A stretch of DNA of 64,000 bases from Musa acuminata AAA Group (GCF_036884655.1 NC_088342.1:13843501-13907500), one strand, 5' to 3'; shown: positions 22,254-34,491, numbered from the stretch's first letter. Numbers and translations are program-made. The notes: generated from the sequence alone by a model not told the origin.

Positions 22254-25200
22254 TCAATATGAAGCCAAGCCGACCAACTATCGGTATATCTCTTGTCTTT
22301 CTTTTGGTAAAGTCTTTATCAACATGTCTGCTTCGTTGTCATCTGTGTGAATTTTCTGAAGCTGTAATTGCTTCTCTTCAAATACATTTCGAATCCAGTG
22401 GTATCTGACATCTATATGTTTTGACTTGTAATAAAACATTAGGTTCTTACACAAATGGATGATACTCTGGTTGTCACAATGCACCACATAATTTTTCTGT
22501 TTTAGCCCCAATTCTTATAAGAATTCTTTCATCCATAATATTTCTTTGTATATCTCTATAGCAGCAATATATTCTGCTTCTGTGGTGGAGAAAGCAATAT
22601 ACCTTTGTAATCTGGATTGCCATGACACAGCTCCCCCTGCAAAAGTAAGTACATAACCTAAAGTAGACTTCTTCGTATCTATATCTCTTACTATATCTGC
22701 ATTTGTGTAACCTGTCAACATATGTGGTCAACCTCCAAAGCTTAAATAAACCTTAGAGCTCCCTCTAAGATATCTAAAAATCCACTTCACTGCTGCCTAG
22801 TATTCTTTGCTTGGATTTATAAGAAATTTGCTAGTAACACCAACTGCATATGCGATGTCTGGCCTCATATATATCATTGCATATATTAAACTTCCAACTG
22901 CTAAAGCATAAGGAACCTTTTGCATTTTCTCCTTCTCCTCATTACTTGACGGACTCTGTTTTGAGCACAACTTAAAGTGATCTGCAAAAGGAGAACCAAC
23001 TAGTTTTGCATTTCTCATACTGAATCTTTCCAATACCTTTGCGATGTATTTCTCTTGTGGCAACTAAATCTTCTTATTTTTTCTATCACAGGAAATCTAC
23101 ATACCTAGTATTTGCTTTGCTGGCCCTATGTCCTTTATTGCAAAAGACTCACTTAGTTCCTTCTTCAATCTGTCAATTTTAGATATATCTTTCCCAAGAA
23201 TAAGCATGTCATCAACATAAAGTAAGAGAATAATAAAATCCTCACCAAACCATTTGATGTACACACAATGATATAAAGTCATTCTTTTGTATCTATTTTC
23301 TATCATAAATGAATCAAACTTTCTGTACCACTATCTTGGAGCTTGCTTTAGCCCATATAAGCTCTTCTTTAATTTGCAGATAAAGTTATCTTTACCTTTG
23401 ACTTTGAAGCCTTCTGGTTGCTCCATATAAATTTCCTCATCCAAATCCCCATGAAGGAAAGCTGTCTTCACATCTAACTGCTCAACCTTCAAGTCCTGGC
23501 TAGTAGCAATATCAAAAGTAACACAAATAGAAGATATTTTAACAATAGGCGAAAATATCTCATCAAAGTCAATACCTTTCTTTTGACCAAAGCCTTTCAC
23601 AACCAATCTAGCTTTGTACTTTAGTTGAGAACAATATTCTTGAGTCTTCAACCTGAAAACCCACTTGTTCTTCAAGGCTTTCATTCGATTTGGTAGTAGC
23701 ACCAAATCATAAGTGTGGTTCTCGTGAAGAGCATCCATATCTTCCTGCATAGCAACTAACCACTTCTCTTTCTGCTCACTTTCAACTGCTTCCTGGTAAC
23801 TCTCTGGTTCACTTGCATCAGTAAGCATTACATACTCATGTATAGAGTATCTTCTAGAAGGTTGACGTTGTCTAGAAGATCTTCTCAACTGAGGTTCTGC
23901 GGGAAGTTGCTCTCCAACTTCTTCTTGCTCAACATGTCCTATAGGTAGATCAACATCAGGCTCTATACCTTCTTCCTACACATCTCCCCCATCACCCTGA
24001 TATACTAAAGGAGTAATTGGGTCATAATTTGCTAATCCTTTTGCAGAAGTATTGGCTGGTGCCTTCTTATTCAAATCTTCAAAAGTTTGATCCTCAAAGA
24101 AGACTATGTCTTTACTTCTAAATACTTTATGCTTTTCTGGATCCCAAAGCCTGTAACCAAAATGATCATGTGAGTAGCGAAGAAAAATACATTCTTTAGT
24201 CTTACCATCCAGCTTAGACCTCTCATTGTTTGGAATATGTGCAAATGCACGACAACCAAACACTTTTAAATGCTTGTAGGAAATATATTTCTCTGACCAT
24301 ACATGCTCTGTAACATCACCATCTAGGACTGTACATGATGATAAGTTGATCATATCAACTACAGTCCTCAAAGCCTCATCCCAAAACCTTTTGGGTAGCT
24401 TGGCTTTGAAAGCATACATATGATCTTTTCCATGATGGTACGGTTCATCCTCTCTGCAATTGTATTATGCTGAGGTGTACCAGGAACTATTATCTCATGT
24501 TGGATCCCATGTGACATAAAATAATCATTAAATAATCATATATACTCACCACCATTATATGATCTTATGCATTTCAATTGCCTTTCTGTCTCCCTTTCAA
24601 CCATGGCATGAAACTCTTTGAAGACATTAATAACCTGATCTTTGGTCTTTAAAACATAGACCCAAACTTTCCTGAAAAAATCATCTATAAAAGTGATAAA
24701 ATAAAGTGCACCACTTATACCAAGAACATCAATAGATCCACCAGGAGTTTTTGTCCTCAAAGGACCACATACATCTGTATAAACACAATCTAAGGCATGC
24801 ATTTTTTTAGACAAAGCAGGACTAGCAAATGAAACTCTATGTTGTTTACCAACCAAACAATCAATACAAGGGTTCAGATGTATACCTCTAAGGTCTAGCA
24901 ATACCTCTCTCTTGGAAAGAGCTTGCAGCCCCTACTCACTCATGTGTCCCAATTGCCTATGCCACAACTCCATGCTGAAGTCTTTTTTTGTAGCATTTAA
25001 CTGCTTATCATAATCTTTAGCCTGCAACCCCTACAAAGTATAACATTTCTTTTCATTAACTATAACAAGAGGACCCTTACTGAGTTTTCATTGCCCTCTG
25101 TGAAATCTGTTATCATAGTCTTCATCATCTAGCCTTCCAACTGAAATTAAATTCAGCCTCAAGTTAACCACATGCCTCACATCCTTAAACACTAACTTGC

Positions 25201-26232
25201 AGCCAATGTTGATATTTAAATGGATATCACCCATGCCTATGATGTCTGCTGTGTCATAGTTGCCCATCTTGACAACACCAAAATTTCTAGACCTGTATGT
25301 AGCAAAAATCTCCCTCCGTAGTATAGCATGATAAGAAGTACCTGTGTTAATCACACACTCAAGATTCATACACACATAAGAAAAAATATTATCAGAAGGA
25401 GACAAAATCAAATAATCACCACCATGCACTATAGTTGTGATATTATTTTTTGACTCTATAGACTCTACTTCTTTTCTCTTTTTCTTGCTCTTCTTAGGTT
25501 GCTTATATTGATTCTTGTAATGTTCTTTCTCACCACAGTTATAGCAAACAATATCTTTTCTTGATCTTGACTTGCTTCTACTTATGCGTGAACTGCTTCT
25601 AGACTTTGACCTTCCTCTGTTTTCTAAGATAAGTGCCTGTGAATCATTCTGAGATGTTGCTGAACTCTTTCTTCTTAACTTCGCATTCAACAAATTGCTT
25701 GTTACTTGACTTATAGTAACAACACCATCTAGCGCAGGATTATTGAGAGAAACCACTAGTGTCTTCCAACTTTCTAGTAATGAACTGAAAAGTAACAATG
25801 CCTGTAACTCATCATCAAGAGACATTTTCATAGAAGATAACTGGTTAGTAATACTTTGCATTTCATTCAAATGCTCAGCAATAGAAGCACCATTTCTATA
25901 TTTTAGGTTCATAAGTTTTCTAATAAAAAAAGCTTTGTTGCTAGTTGTTTTTCTTTCATAGAGACTTTCCAACTTTTTCCAAAGAGAATATGCAGAAATT
26001 TCAGTAGAAACATGGTGAAAGATACTATCATCAAGCCACTATCGAATAAATCCAATTGTTTTTCTATATAACCTCTTCCACTCATCATCTGCTATAGTTG
26101 TGGGTTTTGCACTATCACCTACAAAGGTCTATATAAATCTTTACAATACAAGAGATCTTCCATTCTTGGTTTCCATATCATCCAATTGTTTTCATTTAAA
26201 CTAATCATGCGAGAAACATTACTGGCCTCCAT
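22254..26232 (-). pseudogene. A3 gag-pol remnant
   Basis: The gag ATG is at 26232 (MEASNVSRM) and the final TGA at 22254-22256. All Copia domains can be followed: gag; a zinc knuckle with its last Cys changed to Tyr (CYNCGEKEHYKNQY, about 25495-25540); a protease site mutated to N-T-G (INTGTSYH, about 25345); integrase CIDC, YTDVC and GGEY (24536-24901) and linker (23976-24419); RT with a VDDMLI box near 23205; RNase H STTEAEY near 22580. Open pieces are 25088-25972, 24536-24901, 23976-24419, 23331-23888, 23097-23306, 22797-23063 and 22278-22511. Loss of the protease Asp alone would be inactivating. Confidence 0.9.
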
Positions 26233-26266
26233 GTTCAAATACAAAAATTAAATCACTAAAACCCTT

Positions 26267-26278
26267 ACTCTGATACCA
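26267..26278 (-). other. PBS of A3
   Basis: The minus strand reads TGGTATCAGAGT, one base off the family consensus, with a 2-nt spacer to the LTR. Confidence 0.85.
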
Positions 26279-26280
26279 GT

Positions 26281-26809
26281 TGATGGGATATAATGCGGAA
26301 TAACCTTTGTATATGAATAAATACTAGTAGGCCATGAAATGCAGCGGAATTAAATAAAATCATAATCAAATAGAACACCAAGATATACATGAAAAACTCC
26401 TCCAATGTGAAGGGTAAAAACTACGGGGTAAACTAGAGATAATCCATTATAAGAATAATGAATATATATATCTCAATCTCTTGTCCTAAACCCTAGCAAT
26501 AATTACAAGAGAACAACTAGGATACAAGGATCATGTTACCGTCCACAATATCTAAAACCTCCCCAAGTAATCATAGTAAGAGTCTACTATAGATTTGATC
26601 TAACCTGAGATGAGAAAACTGCTAGATGATTGAGAACAGTCTCTTTGCTGCTGCAAAGATCTCCTATTTGCTGCCCTTGTTGTTGCTCTATTTATAGCCT
26701 TTTTCTGTCTTTAAAATATAGTCATCCACATTCCCTAATGTTAATTATGATTAGATTAAAAGGAGATAAGATATGAGCTAATATAGTCCTATAGGCTGCC
26801 AGCCCAATA
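26281..26809 (-). repeat. 5' LTR of A3
   Basis: It aligns along its whole length with the A2 LTRs but is clearly more diverged and carries small deletions. Plus-strand ends are TGATGGGATATAATGCGG and GCCAGCCCAATA. Confidence 0.88.
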
Positions 26810-26995
26810 ACCAACTGTAGCAACCGGTGGAATTAGCAACGGCGACGGGCCAATGGTTGATTTGAGCATCGAGGCCGCGTGCGAAACCATACAGTGCTCT
26901 GAGATCGCCTGGGCTACAACTGTGGTTATGGGAGTTGGAAATGAGAGAAGTGAGAGAACACAGTTGGAAGGATACGTTAAAGTGGCTATCCTCAT
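26810..26995 (-). pseudogene. RLP pseudogene, N-terminal segment (leader and LRR N-cap)
   Basis: From ATG 26995 the first frame gives MRIATLTYPSNCVLSLL, a plausible signal-peptide core. After a one-base shift near 26940 the next frame gives HSCSPGDLRALYGFARGL and then CYSW. The pattern C..GDL.AL..FA.GL...C.SW is the classic LRR N-cap of PSKR-like receptors. The A3 LTR starts directly after CYSW. The frameshift and the A3 boundary mean the exact original text is uncertain. Confidence 0.82.
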
Positions 26996-27070
26996 GAGGT
27001 CTTTCGTTGCTATCGTCTGATCATCTAAAGCCACAATGGGTGGAGGTGGTGCGCGAGTCTTATACTAAAA

Positions 27071-27072
<2 letters not shown>

Positions 27073-27164
<92 letters not shown>
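27073..27164. repeat. Compound microsatellite (AT)n-(AG)n
   Basis: About 15 AT units (27074-27102) run straight into about 29 AG units (27107-27164). It lies some 80-170 bp upstream of the RLP start codon candidate. It also creates spurious low-complexity open frames on both strands. Confidence 0.95.
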
Positions 27165-27167
<3 letters not shown>

Positions 27168-27469
27168 CATGATGACAAACGCAGCTTCGCTTCAAAGCTT
27201 GACCCCCAAGGTGTTCTTGACCGAGTGCAAAACCGCGTTGCTGTGTTTCGATCTTTTTCATGTGTGAAGTTGAACACATACCCTCGTAGCTGTGTATGAC
27301 AAGTCCAAGTAAAAAATTATTGCGGTGCTAAATTACCAGCTTCTTGTGAACGACTTAAATCATAGCTTAACACGAACAGTGAAGCTGAAGAGTTGGCCTC
27401 TATTTGAAATTAGTCTTGTATAATAGAACCACCTGCAAAGTTGTACCCAAGTAGATTTAGCAAAGGAAA
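27165..27469. other. Unassigned DNA upstream of the RLP start
   Basis: I see no domain or element boundary. It may include promoter sequence of the RLP gene, but no box can be defended. Confidence 0.4.
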
Positions 27470-27570
27470 GTACTTCAAATTCTCACTCTTTCCAAAAGTT
27501 AGCCATTCAATTTGTTATGGCTCAAGATGAGTGCGAGAGCAAAGTTTCTGTGATGCTTGTAACTCCGTAT
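27470..27570 (-). pseudogene. LRR receptor-like protein relic
   Basis: The minus-strand text resembles the LRR segment around 12500-12620 (SHNKLNG, then ENLKYF...LLNL) with frameshifts. It is a short decayed fragment next to the larger RLP gene. Confidence 0.5.
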
Positions 27571-29109
27571 TGCATATCTATCTATGCTTACTTTTATCAA
27601 TGGGTGTTCAAAAAACTGAGGGATCTTACGAAAGAGTTATTTATTTGAAAGATTCAAGATAATTAGAGTCTCGGATAATCTACGATCGATTAAATGATTA
27701 TATGATATATCTTACTTACACGCTTGGCTCTTTTTAATTTACTAATCATTAATGATATAACCAATCAGACCGGCCACAACCCATACGAGCGAGATTCAAA
27801 TGTGTTATTGCTGATGTGCTAAGCTGTGGACTAACATAGTTTAATCAAGTCAAAATTATAAACCTAACTTCATATGCAATAAACAAAATAAGAAAAAAAG
27901 GAAACCATGGTATATTGAAAAATTCTCAAGGAGAAATTAAAGGTTTCTTGGATGATCATATAGTTAACTAGAATCAGATTTATTTTTTATTTTTTATTTT
28001 GTGATGTTAACCTCGACACCAATCTTTACAATATGACAGGTATTTACTGCTAATAATTTTATATAATATTTAATTAAAAAAATGAAAAATAAAACATGAT
28101 TTCTTTTCATATAAAAAAAATGCTATATTACTTCAAAAACTAAGGACGACCATTGGCTTGGAAACACCCCCTTCTAAATTTCGTATCATAGACAATTAAA
28201 ACATACAATATATTAGGAAACACTCTCTTCCAAATTTCTTCAATCAATTTGATGTAAGATCACGGATGATCATTGCATTGCATGCCCATAACACCTTCAT
28301 TGATGGATTGTTTGTTACTTATGTTTGATTGTATAGTTATTTGGTAATGTATTTTGCCTAGTTTTTATAAATTTTTTCTTAGTTTTTGTAAACTTATGCA
28401 ATTTGCAAGGCTACACATCGTTTGCTCATCGAACTATGCCAAAACTATTCCTTTTTGCATGTCACAATCTAATTTCTCAAGCTCATAATATAGTACAAAA
28501 TGCCAACCAGCTCAATTCCTTAGAATCGCTCGAGTGACATAAGTCTAGACGGGGCTTTGAGATAATACTACACAAAGTGTGTGTATATTTGCTTAACATC
28601 CTGGCAACCAATTGAACAATCGTTTATGGAATTACAATTATTATTTTTCCTATCAAAATCTTTGTTTTTCTTTAATCTCTTAATGCTTATTGAATTGTTT
28701 GTTTGATATGCCCTAAGGAGAGATCAGGACTTGTCTGTCACTTAAATCTAATTAATTTTTATTTTTGGTAGATCTTTCGATATTTGTTACGAGATTGATT
28801 CTAGGTTGATCTTTTACTGCTGAATATTACAAGGATGTCTAATGACTTAGTAAACTTTAATTATATCCATGGTTCTCTTCTCTAAATATACATATGAATA
28901 TAACATCTTCGTAGGAAATAAGTCAAAGATATTATAAATAATATTTTATATGGCCCAGGGAGGGTCAATCTTATCGTTGATGAGTCGTATGTGTGAATAG
29001 GGATCCATTTCCACGTGCATTCGCTGAACATCTTCTTTACGTGTAGCTTCCAAACCTTTGTTTTATGCAATTGATCTCTAACATGGATTCATATAATCCA
29101 CACAAAAGG
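27571..29109. other. AT-rich intergenic DNA
   Basis: The stretch is AT-rich with many short poly-A and poly-T runs. I find no open frame of substance, no LTR ends and no RNA gene. Confidence 0.5.
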
Positions 29110-29345
29110 AGAGGAACTATCGTCTCTTAAGGCATCTTTTATCGAAGGGATTGAAGGTTGCTAAGCTTTCTGGGAACTTACCGCTTGGTGAGAGGCGAAT
29201 TCACAATCTTTAATGCCACATAAGAAGAGAAAACGTCTGGAATGAGCCCTTGCGGCCTATTCCATCCAAGGTTGAGCGTAGTCTAATCCTCAAAAATCGA
29301 GGTTGGTGCTACTGTCAAGAGAATTATTCCATAAATTAAGTAACC
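29110..29345 (-). pseudogene. LRR receptor-like protein relic
   Basis: The minus strand gives LLNLWNNSLDSSTNLDF and, after a shift, TLNLGWNRPQGLIPDVFSS. These match LLNLWNNSLEGN and the LATLNLG-NRLQGVIPE stretch of the pseudogene at 21.4 kb. The relic retains Trp where the larger copy has the TAG stop. Stops and shifts are present. Confidence 0.68.
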
Positions 29346-29467
29346 TTAAGTAATTCTACATAGATTGGTAAACCATGTAGACCTTGGCTTAGTTTCCTTT
29401 TTACCAAGTTTGTAGTGGTTTTTCTGAGAGTGGAGAGAGTTCATTTTTATCACTACAAATGAGAAAA

Positions 29468-29866
29468 TGTTGAAGTTAAGGCTAATTTAGTCAAACATAC
29501 TTAACCATATGGTTGAAGAAAGATTTTGACATCTTAAAAAAGGGTATGAATCTTTTGAAAAAATAAAAAAAAATATCTTAGATATTTTGGGTGAAAGCAA
29601 AATCCCCTTGGAAGAAGTTAATATGTCTAGGAAGTTGTCAAGATATTTTGTGAAGAGAACATATACCATCTAGAAATTTAAGAAAATCATTAACTTTTAT
29701 CTTTTATGAATAAAATCTTATACTCTCATATTCTATACAAATAAATGAGAGAGATCTCATTGTGAATATAGACTTGAACATTTAAACATAATAAAGTTAA
29801 CGTTTTGTCTTCTTCCTCCGTTACTTTCTTCCACAACTTCATCCAATTTCTAATAATATGATATTA
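29468..29866 (+). repeat. Probable 5' LTR of old Copia E
   Basis: The right limit is set by a decayed PBS (TGATATTAGAGCCAAG, canonical TGGTATCAGAGCCAAG) starting at 29869. The left limit, TGTTGAAGTTAAGGC, is a guess from the usual TG start and length. No partner LTR is in the window. Confidence 0.45.
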
Positions 29867-29944
29867 GAGCCAAGTTATCCAAGATAACTACCAACATGTT
29901 ATTCTACATCTCACGTTTCACGGAGATAGTAGAAAAGAGATACA

Positions 29945-30683
29945 ATGAGCCCTAAGATGAAGCCAAAAGGATTTCTTTAGGAACATGAGAAAGAAAAACA
30001 AAAAAACTCTCTTCTTGATCTATCAAAGGTTGATGAAGGAGCATTCTAGAAGGTCACTATCATGACCTAACTCTAAGCATACATGCAAAATTCTTTATAA
30101 TTCCATAAAGGAATAGAGAAGATGAAAAAGATGACTTCAAATTGGTGAGTTTGAGGCATTGAAGATGAAGGAGGTGGAGTCCTTTTCGGACTAATTCACA
30201 AGAGTTTTGATTATTGTCAACTAACTTAGAAAAAATTGTTAGACATTACAATGACAACTTGAGTGATGGAGAAAATTCTAAGACCTTTATATGTAAAATT
30301 TGATTATATTGTGGTGGTCATTCAAGAATCAAAGAATCTAAGAGCCATGACTATTGATGGGTACATTTCAAGCTCGTGGACAAAGTATACAAAAGAAGTA
30401 AGAAAAAATAAGGCAAGCTCTTCTAAGCAAACTTTCCGTCAATGACAAGAATAAATAAAGGAGAACAAAAATCCAAAGGGATCATGGTCGTGATCATGGT
30501 CGAGGCTACGAAGGAGATTGAGGGCAAGCACAACATAACAAAGATGATAAAGAATACCCTAAGAAAGGAGGAAGAGTTGGGTCTTTAAGAGGAAGTAATA
30601 ATGATAAACCCAAAGTTCATTGTTATACTTGCAATAAGATTGATCATTATTCATCGAAATGTTAGTATAACGATTCTAACTAG
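29945..30683 (+). pseudogene. Copia E gag remnant with CCHC knuckle
   Basis: After the PBS region a decayed gag of UBN2 type can be followed: MKPKGF near 29960, EALKMKEVES near 30152, then MEKILRPLYVKFDYIVVVIQ (30266 on). A basic Gly/Arg-rich stretch follows, then a perfect CCHC knuckle C-YT-C-NKID-H-YSSK-C near 30619-30662. Stops and frame shifts are common. The frame ends at the GTTAA duplication of the D solo LTR and continues in the same frame at 60176. Strongly decayed, it is the oldest layer of the nest. Confidence 0.78.
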
Positions 30684-30891
30684 GTTAATGCTAGTTACAA
30701 GTGTCATACAAACCAAGCACATGAGCAATGACATATGTGATATGTTACACAATCTTTTAGCTATTATTATTATTATTATAATATTTTCTCACTTTATATT
30801 ATTTTATTGATTTATTATGTTGTCCATGGATCTATGCAATATGAATTGAATCATAATGGGATCATAATAATAAGACAAATTCACTTGTAAA

Positions 30892-32519
30892 TGTTAGGAA
30901 CGAGTATGCACTAAGAGGGGGGGGGGGGGTGAATTAGTACAGCGGTAAAATTACGTCTTCAAATCCTTTTGTTTCGATTAAAACCGATTCCGACAAAAAT
31001 CGTTTAATAAAGATCATAACTTGAAACATGTTCATAAATGTATTGAAAGCAGTACGCAATTAAAGAGGTTTGAAATAAGGTAAATTGCACAAATAGAAAT
31101 GCAAACTGAGTTTTATAGTGGTTCGGTCATCGTGACCTATATCCACTTTGCTGATTCCTCTTCCGTCGAGGCCACCGACATCCACTATCGATCTTCCTTT
31201 AATAGGCGAAGATCAACCTCCTTCTTACACCCCTCTTCTCCTTTTCATCGGTTTAGGAGATAATCTTTACAAGCACTCACTCATCTCTAAATAAAATTCT
31301 AAGCTTAGAATTTAGAGGAGGGGATTTCTCTAATGATTGCAATAACGCTCTCTGTGCTTGTGTAGGTTAACCAGGGATGAGAGGGGTATTTATGGGCCTC
31401 AAGTTGATTCAAACTTGGAGCCTAAAAACATCTCATCCCGGGTTTCCTAGGCACGGGCGGTACCATCGCTTGTGCTGGGCAGTACCACCGCCAGTGTTAG
31501 TCTGACACTAACACTACATTGGGTGGTACCACCACCTAGTCTAGCGGTACCACTGGTTGGCACCCTACCACTGGGCGGTACCACTGCCCAGACTGGTGGT
31601 ACCACTACCTGGCACCCTGCCAGGGGTGGTACCATCGCCCAAACTGGCGGTACCACCGCTTGACACAGTCTTAGAGACTGTGCCACGACGGTGTCACTTC
31701 TTGGGTCACTATTTGGGCCTTTCATTGGGCCCAACATAGTTCTTACATGGGCCCAATTGACCCATAATTTAGTTAGCCCAATTCTAATCCTAATTATGTG
31801 TTAACTATGAAATCTAAGACAAACAAGTCCTTAGGTCTTGGTTTCTTCCGGCGAGCTTTTGGCGATCTTCCAGTGAACTTCCAATGATTTCTCGACAATA
31901 TTCCAGCGGACTCCTGGTAAGCTCTTGAACTTCACGATGATCTTCTTGGTGAGTTCCGACAAGATTCTCTAGCAAGCTCTGGGACTTCTCGGTCAATTCC
32001 GATAGAACTTTCGACTAACGTCCGGACTTCCAATGAACTCTCGAACTCCCAACGAAATCACGTTCTTGACTCCGGGACTTCATTTTGCTTTATGCCTTGA
32101 TATCATAGTTAATCCTGCACACATAAAACACACTTTGATTTAGATAATTATTACTAAGCTTGAATTATGTTGTCCGATATGTCATTGGTCCATCGACGCT
32201 TCGTCCGATTCTTCGATGCATCATCCTCTCTTGCGGCCTATTACCCAATCGACTAGTTGACTTTGCAACTCCGATATCCTTGATGCAATATCCGCTCTTC
32301 TTGGTCTGATACCCGAAACCATAGTTCGAAGTCTTCTGTCGATACGTCGACCGATCCTTCGGCTTGACGTCCAATCTTCTGATATGTTCCACCGGCCCAA
32401 CATGATTCTTTCTGCTTTAATTGTCTCATCTTGATCGAAGCTTCTTGTGTCACTTAAAACATAAATTAAATCATAAACACTTATCAATTGGTTTCATCAT
32501 CAAAATATGAGATTCAACA
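30892..32519 (-). repeat. G1 3' LTR
   Basis: The plus strand begins TGTTAGGAACGAG, has a 13-G run at 30917-30929 and ends GAGATTCAACA. An array of GGTACCACCGCC-like modules fills about 31440-31660. TATA text (minus strand) lies near 31386-31396 and is degraded by one base relative to the partner LTR. Confidence 0.9.
31440..31665. repeat. Array of short palindromic GCGGTACCACCGC modules
   Basis: Modules such as GGGCGGTACCA and GCGGTACCACCGC recur about eight times, separated by 20-30 bp spacers (ACTGACACT or GGCACCCTGCCA type). Each can form a small hairpin. Equivalent arrays lie at 36020-36165, 47855-47989 with 54523-54575, 51820-52175 and 59040-59230. Confidence 0.8.
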
Positions 32520-34491
32520 ATCTCCCCCTTTTTGATGATGACAACCAATTGATGACGGAGTTAACCTTAACTCCCGGAGTTTAAAGAAACTCCCCCTATC
32601 AATATGGCATATTGATAGAACTCTTGGATTCAAAAATCTAAGCAAACATGTCATGATAAAATCATGCATAATATCAACATACTTCTCCCCCTTTGTTATC
32701 AATAAAAAGGAGAAGTTTAATTATCAAGTGTTTGAGATATTCAAGTCCAAATCATTACATTAATAAATATAATATCAAGTTTTATCAAGAATGTAATTTG
32801 TAAGCTAGCAAATTTAACAAGTGTTACATCATATTAGAACATGCAAGCTAGCAGATTTTATATAATTTCAAAGCATGCAAGCTAGCAAGTTTTCATAAAC
32901 AAATACAAGATAGCATTCTTGTTGAAGTGTGCAAGCTAGCAATTCTTGCTTCCTTTTGCAATGTGCTAAGTTGCAAGTTTTGCTTCTTGAGATAGGCAAG
33001 ATAGCACTTCTGCTTCTCTTGAGATTGCAAGCTAGCAATTTATGTTCAAGACTGCAAGTTCTTTCTTGTCTTTTGAGAAGTGCAAGCTATCAATTTTGCT
33101 TTCTAGCAAGTTTTACTCCCCCTTTGTCATTGTCAAATAGAAGGGAAGAATACAATGTTGTAATTCTTTTCTCTGTACATTAATTTCCAAATCAGGACAA
33201 AAGATAAATAACAAAGATGAAAAATCAAGTCATGAATGTCAAAGTAATTTTTTCATCATTGCATACATCATTATCATAAGTTGAAGTATTACAAGCATAA
33301 TATCAAATCATCATTCATAATTATATCAATATTTCAATCATTATTTCAATCATAAAAAATGAAAGATCAAGTCTAAAATTCAAGAAATCAAGAGAAACCA
33401 TGATTCATTTTAATAAATCTCCTCTTAAATAATTAACAAAAATAATTATTAGGAGGTCATGATATAAATAAAATTCATTTAATCTTATAGGAGAACAAGA
33501 TCTCAATTCATGCATATAAAATCTCTCAATTCATTATGAATCATAAAAATTATAATTTTGAAAAATCATGATTCATAGATAGCAAAAAGAAACAAAGAGA
33601 AAATGATCTTAATTCATAGAAAGATTTCAAGTATCAAATATCGAGAAATCAAGAACATAAATTGAATTATTTTCCCCTTTAGTAAATGGCAAAGAGAAAC
33701 ATAGGAGATCAAATAAGAGATCTTGATTCATAAAAGATTTCATGTTATAAATCTCGAAAAATCAAGATAAAGCTTATTCAAATTCAAATCATTACATCAA
33801 AATCATTTTCAAGAGATTCATAAAAAAATATAGATAGATTCGTTAATCTCTCCTTTTTGAAAATCGATAGAGTAGAGAAAAAGAAAATTTTCAAGGAGAA
33901 AGCTTTCCTCTTTTTAGTGTTTTAATTCATATGATTGATTTCATATAAGCATGCCCTTATATGCCCCTTTTTCATTTATGCCAAATAAAAATATGCATCA
34001 ACATTTAAAATCGAAAAAGAACTTTCATTACAACAAAGATCGATAATCCATAAATCTCAAGAATTATCATGCATAATTTTGAAATTTATTAAGCATGATC
34101 ATTATGCATGATATCAAAACATGGTTTCAAAACATAGTTTCAAAACATCTAATATTTTCATTATATAATTACATCATTATGCATCATCAAAATTGATTTC
34201 ATCAAACATAAAACATTTTCCATTAAGACATCAAGCATGGTTTCAATCAAAATCAGAAATCATCAAGATACACATTATTTCTTCTTGAAAAATACACATA
34301 GGATCATCATTAGATTTAAATCTAACATTTTATTCCTTTAGCATAAAATATGCAATTATTATTATTATTTTCAAAATTAGCTAAAAAAAAAGCATGATCC
34401 TAAAACTTTTAACATTTTTCATTACATCATTAAACATGTAATTTTAATAAAAATATTTAAACTAAATTAAAAAATAACTTATGAAAAAAAA
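32520..34491 (-). other. G1 internal non-coding region
   Basis: This AT-rich region without pol contains a diffuse array of GCAAGCTAGCAA-type motifs about every 40-60 bp between 32812 and 33110, and repeated ATCATGATTCAT-like text further right. The same pattern occurs in G3 (55690-56080). No coding feature is supported. Confidence 0.7.

Larger units (their letters stand above)
21920..26809 (-). mobile_element. Copia element A3 (Tnt1-like), full domain set but broken
   Basis: This minus-strand Copia has LTRs 21920-22211 and 26281-26809, a PBS and a purine tract, and gag through RNase H in normal order. The left LTR has a deletion of roughly 300 bp just after its first 23 bp. The right LTR outer end reads AGCCCAATA where AGCCCAACA is canonical. 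It interrupts the RLP gene just after the LRR N-cap (CYSW). No target duplication is visible (flanks CCGGC and ACCAA), so terminal loss or recombination is likely. It is more decayed than A2. Confidence 0.9.
12069..26995 (-). pseudogene. LRR receptor-like protein (RLP, PSKR-type ectodomain), split by two Copia insertions
   Basis: Removing A2 and A3 leaves about 610 codons encoding, in order, a hydrophobic leader, a Cys-containing LRR N-cap, many 24-residue LRRs, an island-like gap, more LRRs, an acidic spacer, one membrane helix and a short tail with no kinase. That is RLP architecture. The ectodomain resembles phytosulfokine or PSY1 receptors, from memory. Such proteins sit in the plasma membrane and work with partner kinases in defence or peptide sensing. 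In addition to the insertions there are in-frame stops at 12333-12335 (TAA), 21388-21390 (TAG) and 21421-21423 (TGA), and a frameshift near 26935-26945. The start at 26995 is chosen because a leader follows. An upstream ATG at 27034 is possible. Confidence 0.88.

Noticed and set aside
27007..27279. Two open frames with RERERE and SLSLSL runs
   Set aside because: They are translations of the AG microsatellite on each strand.
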